From Kapaibacterium sp038202665 (GTDB taxonomy: Bacteria > Bacteroidota > Ignavibacteria > Kapaibacteriales > Kapaibacteriaceae): DNA of 7,367 bases. Position numbers and translations under genes: made by a program. Each line of letters begins with the position of its first letter. Within the stretch, counting starts at the first letter, position 1. The stretch is taken from positions 1-7,367 of the forward strand of contig JBBRES010000124.1 in NCBI GenBank assembly GCA_038202665.1. Reading direction: 5' to 3'. The notes under the pieces are model-generated. The model searched no databases and was not told the origin of the DNA. It worked only from the letters and a program-made list of their open reading frames with translations. Below are positions 6,448-7,367 of the stretch, in pieces.

Positions 6448-6516
6448 TTCCGCGTAAAGTGACCACCTAATTCCGCGGCAAAGTGCCACCATTTTCCGCG
6501 TCAAACTGACCACCTG
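6448..6516 (+). repeat. Three tandem 23-bp terminal repeats of the IS21-type element
   Basis: Three units of exactly 23 bases (6448-6470, 6471-6493, 6494-6516) share the core TTCCGCG, then two or three variable bases, then AAxTGxCCACC. They differ at only a few positions each. In IS21 elements such arrays are the transposase binding sites. The right end shows the inverted version at 7348-7367. A degenerate inner copy starts at 7319, where CAACTTTTAG recurs 24 bases before the outer one at 7343. Confidence 0.85.
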
Positions 6517-6554
6517 TGTGAGGGTGAAAAGATACTGAGTTCAGTCGTCATGTT

Positions 6555-6583
6555 CGGTTGAAGTTGAGAACAACTCGCGACCG
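6555..6583 (+). promoter_or_regulatory. Hairpin directly upstream of the istA start
   Basis: CGGTTG (6555-6560) pairs with CGACCG (6578-6583), with one G-T pair. Inside it AGTTG (6562-6566) pairs with CAACT (6571-6575) around a four-base AGAA loop, leaving a 1x2 internal bulge. The structure ends three bases before the ATG at 6587 and no Shine-Dalgarno sequence is visible, so it would hinder initiation on transcripts that read into the element. Confidence 0.5.
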
Positions 6584-6586
6584 ATC

Positions 6587-6981
6587 ATGGCAAACACACC
6601 GATCCCTTAGAGTCAACTCAGACAAGTAGTAGAGCTGCACGACCAAGGAGTGCCGAAGCTCCAGGCCAGTACCGCATCAGGACTGCCACGCAACACCGTA
6701 AAGAAACACCTCACCCTCTTTTACGGAACTCAAGACAACGTGGGATGTGCTCTCAGGCCTTAGTGACAAGGAGCTTCATGAGTTTCTCCGGCTTGAGCAG
6801 GTGATAAAACTTGACACACGTCTCAAGGTACTGCACGAATTCTTTAAAGAGAACGACAAGAAGCCGTCGCAGTGCGGGATGACGCTAGGGCGCCAAGTTC
6901 ATGCACTATACGCGCGAATACGAGAAAGGCTACTGTACAACGGCCTTATATATGCACTACCGTTTGTGCAAGCGCCGAGCA
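6587..6981 (+). pseudogene. istA: istA transposase remnant (N-terminal part only)
   Basis: The reading starts MANTPIP, hits TAG at 6608-6610, then continues in frame as SQLRQVVELHDQGVPKLQAS and ASGLPRNTVKKHL. This is the helix-turn-helix N-terminus of IS21 IstA. A one-base shift in the TTTT at 6719-6722 moves it to the frame reading TELKTTWDVLSGLSDKELHE, which runs on to KKPSQCGMTLG. A second shift near 6898-6907 leads to REYEKGYCTTALYMHYRL and KRRAS, where similarity ends at about 6981. The whole DDE catalytic domain, more than 300 residues in normal IstA, is missing. Repairing each shift by removing one base restores a smooth IstA-like sequence, so this is decay and not a novel gene. Confidence 0.85.
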
Positions 6982-7367
6982 TCGAAAAGCTCTTCTCACG
7001 TCTCAAGTTTGCAAAGGCCGACGGATCGTATCTCAAAGAGCTTGTCAAGATGGAGAAGCAGAATCTGCCTCTCATCGAAGACCAGCACGGGAAACGCTCC
7101 ACGCTCATCACTTCACAAGTGCTGGTGGCGCAGTGGTAGGAAGTGATCGGCAAACAATCCATTGCGAATGCTGTTTTAGACCGCATCACTGTCCACGCAC
7201 ACCAGATGGAACTCTTGAAATTGTAGGCGAATCACTGCGAAAACGTCGCGACACGCCACCCACAAAAACACTCAAACAACAAGCTGATACTTTGATTCAC
7301 CAACAACGGCGCTCAGAGCAACTTTTAGCTCCAAACGCACATCAACTTTTAGGTGGTCACTTTGACG
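6982..7367 (+). pseudogene. istB: istB ATPase remnant (C-terminal part, open to window end)
   Basis: From about 6984 the frame reads EKLFSRLKFAKADGSYLKEL, typical of the middle of IstB, the AAA+ helper ATPase of IS21. The N-terminal part with the Walker A motif is absent. KMEKQN then jumps at about 7066 straight to LPLIEDQHGKRSTLITSQV, so the segment holding Walker B (usually LLILDDFG) is also deleted, about 20 residues. In QWxEVIGKQSIANAVLDRI the x is TAG at 7137-7139 where tyrosine is usual. Near 7217-7226 a shift passes to GESLRKRRD, and that frame stays open into the right terminal repeat. It is non-functional as an ATPase. Confidence 0.85.
7348..7367 (-). repeat. Right terminal inverted repeat of the IS21-type element (partial)
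   Basis: Its reverse complement, CGTCAAAGTGACCACCTAAA, matches the left array unit CGTAAAGTGACCACCTAA with one extra base. The window ends inside the repeat. An outer TTCCGCG-like part and a CA tip are expected just outside. Confidence 0.8.

Larger units (their letters stand above)
6442..7367 (+). mobile_element. Decayed IS21-family insertion sequence (right tip beyond window)
   Basis: The left end begins TGGAAATTCCGCG at 6442 and carries tandem copies of a terminal repeat. The window's last bases, read in reverse complement (CGTCAAAGTGACCACCTAAA, 7367-7348), match those repeats, so the right tip should lie a dozen or so bases past the window. Multiple terminal repeats, a TG tip and an istA-istB gene order are typical of IS21. 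Known IS21 elements are about 2-2.5 kb. Here both genes are compressed into under 1 kb by two internal deletions, with stop codons and frameshifts as well. It cannot encode transposition proteins, but its ends might still be usable in trans. Confidence 0.85.

Noticed and set aside
6747..7139. Stand-alone 130-residue hypothetical gene
   Set aside because: It is a patchwork of IstA and IstB fragments in one frame, created by frameshifts and deletions. The similarity breaks at about 6900, 6981 and 7066.
1..7367. CRISPR array, rRNA, riboswitch, restriction or other defence genes
   Set aside because: No array of spaced repeats, conserved RNA motif or recognisable nuclease or methyltransferase domain was found. 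The only tandem arrays are the IS ends and the 11-bp pair.

Overview
The window fits a member of the Bacteroidota/Chlorobiota superphylum. At least two genes end in a domain resembling the type IX secretion (T9SS) C-terminal sorting domain, and a third short product has a signal peptide. Several genes have Shine-Dalgarno sequences (AAGGAG, GGAG, TTGAGG), which is less typical of core Bacteroidia. I therefore lean, by inference only, towards a Chlorobiota, Ignavibacteria or Kapabacteria type lineage.

Left part (1-1168): the 3' end of a T9SS-exported protein overlaps by four bases (ATGA) a TetR-like gene. That gene keeps the ligand-binding half but has no recognisable helix-turn-helix. A small unknown ORF (GTG start) lies on the minus strand at 902-1168.

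Centre (1301-4168): a tight plus-strand cluster holds a short signal-peptide protein of 106 aa, a DUF389 membrane protein and a CPA1-type sodium(or potassium)/proton antiporter. The gaps are 12 nt and 0 nt (TAAATG). This looks like an ion-homeostasis operon, and the DUF389-antiporter coupling is its most interesting feature.

Junction (4169-4340): the operon ends at a strong hairpin terminator. Beside it, on the minus strand, lies the 3' part of a tRNA-Thr(UGU) gene, running from the anticodon loop to the acceptor end with no 5' half. This is the classic scar of site-specific integration into a tRNA 3' end, or else of a deletion breakpoint. If it is an integration scar, the DNA to its right belongs to an integrated element. 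An 11-bp tandem repeat sits about 40 bp inside.

Right part (4303-7367): first comes a cysteine-rich orphan ORF without a signal peptide, probably a 5'-truncated secreted protein. Next is a complete secreted Asp-box (BNR-like) beta-propeller with a T9SS C-terminal domain. An IS21-family insertion sequence starts at the base after that gene's stop codon and continues to the window edge. This IS keeps its terminal repeats, but its istA and istB genes are wrecked by in-frame TAG codons, frameshifts and two internal deletions.

No CRISPR array, rRNA, defence system or integrase gene is visible. The strongest candidates for something noteworthy are the tRNA scar, the TetR-like protein without its DNA-binding helix, and the DUF389/antiporter pair.
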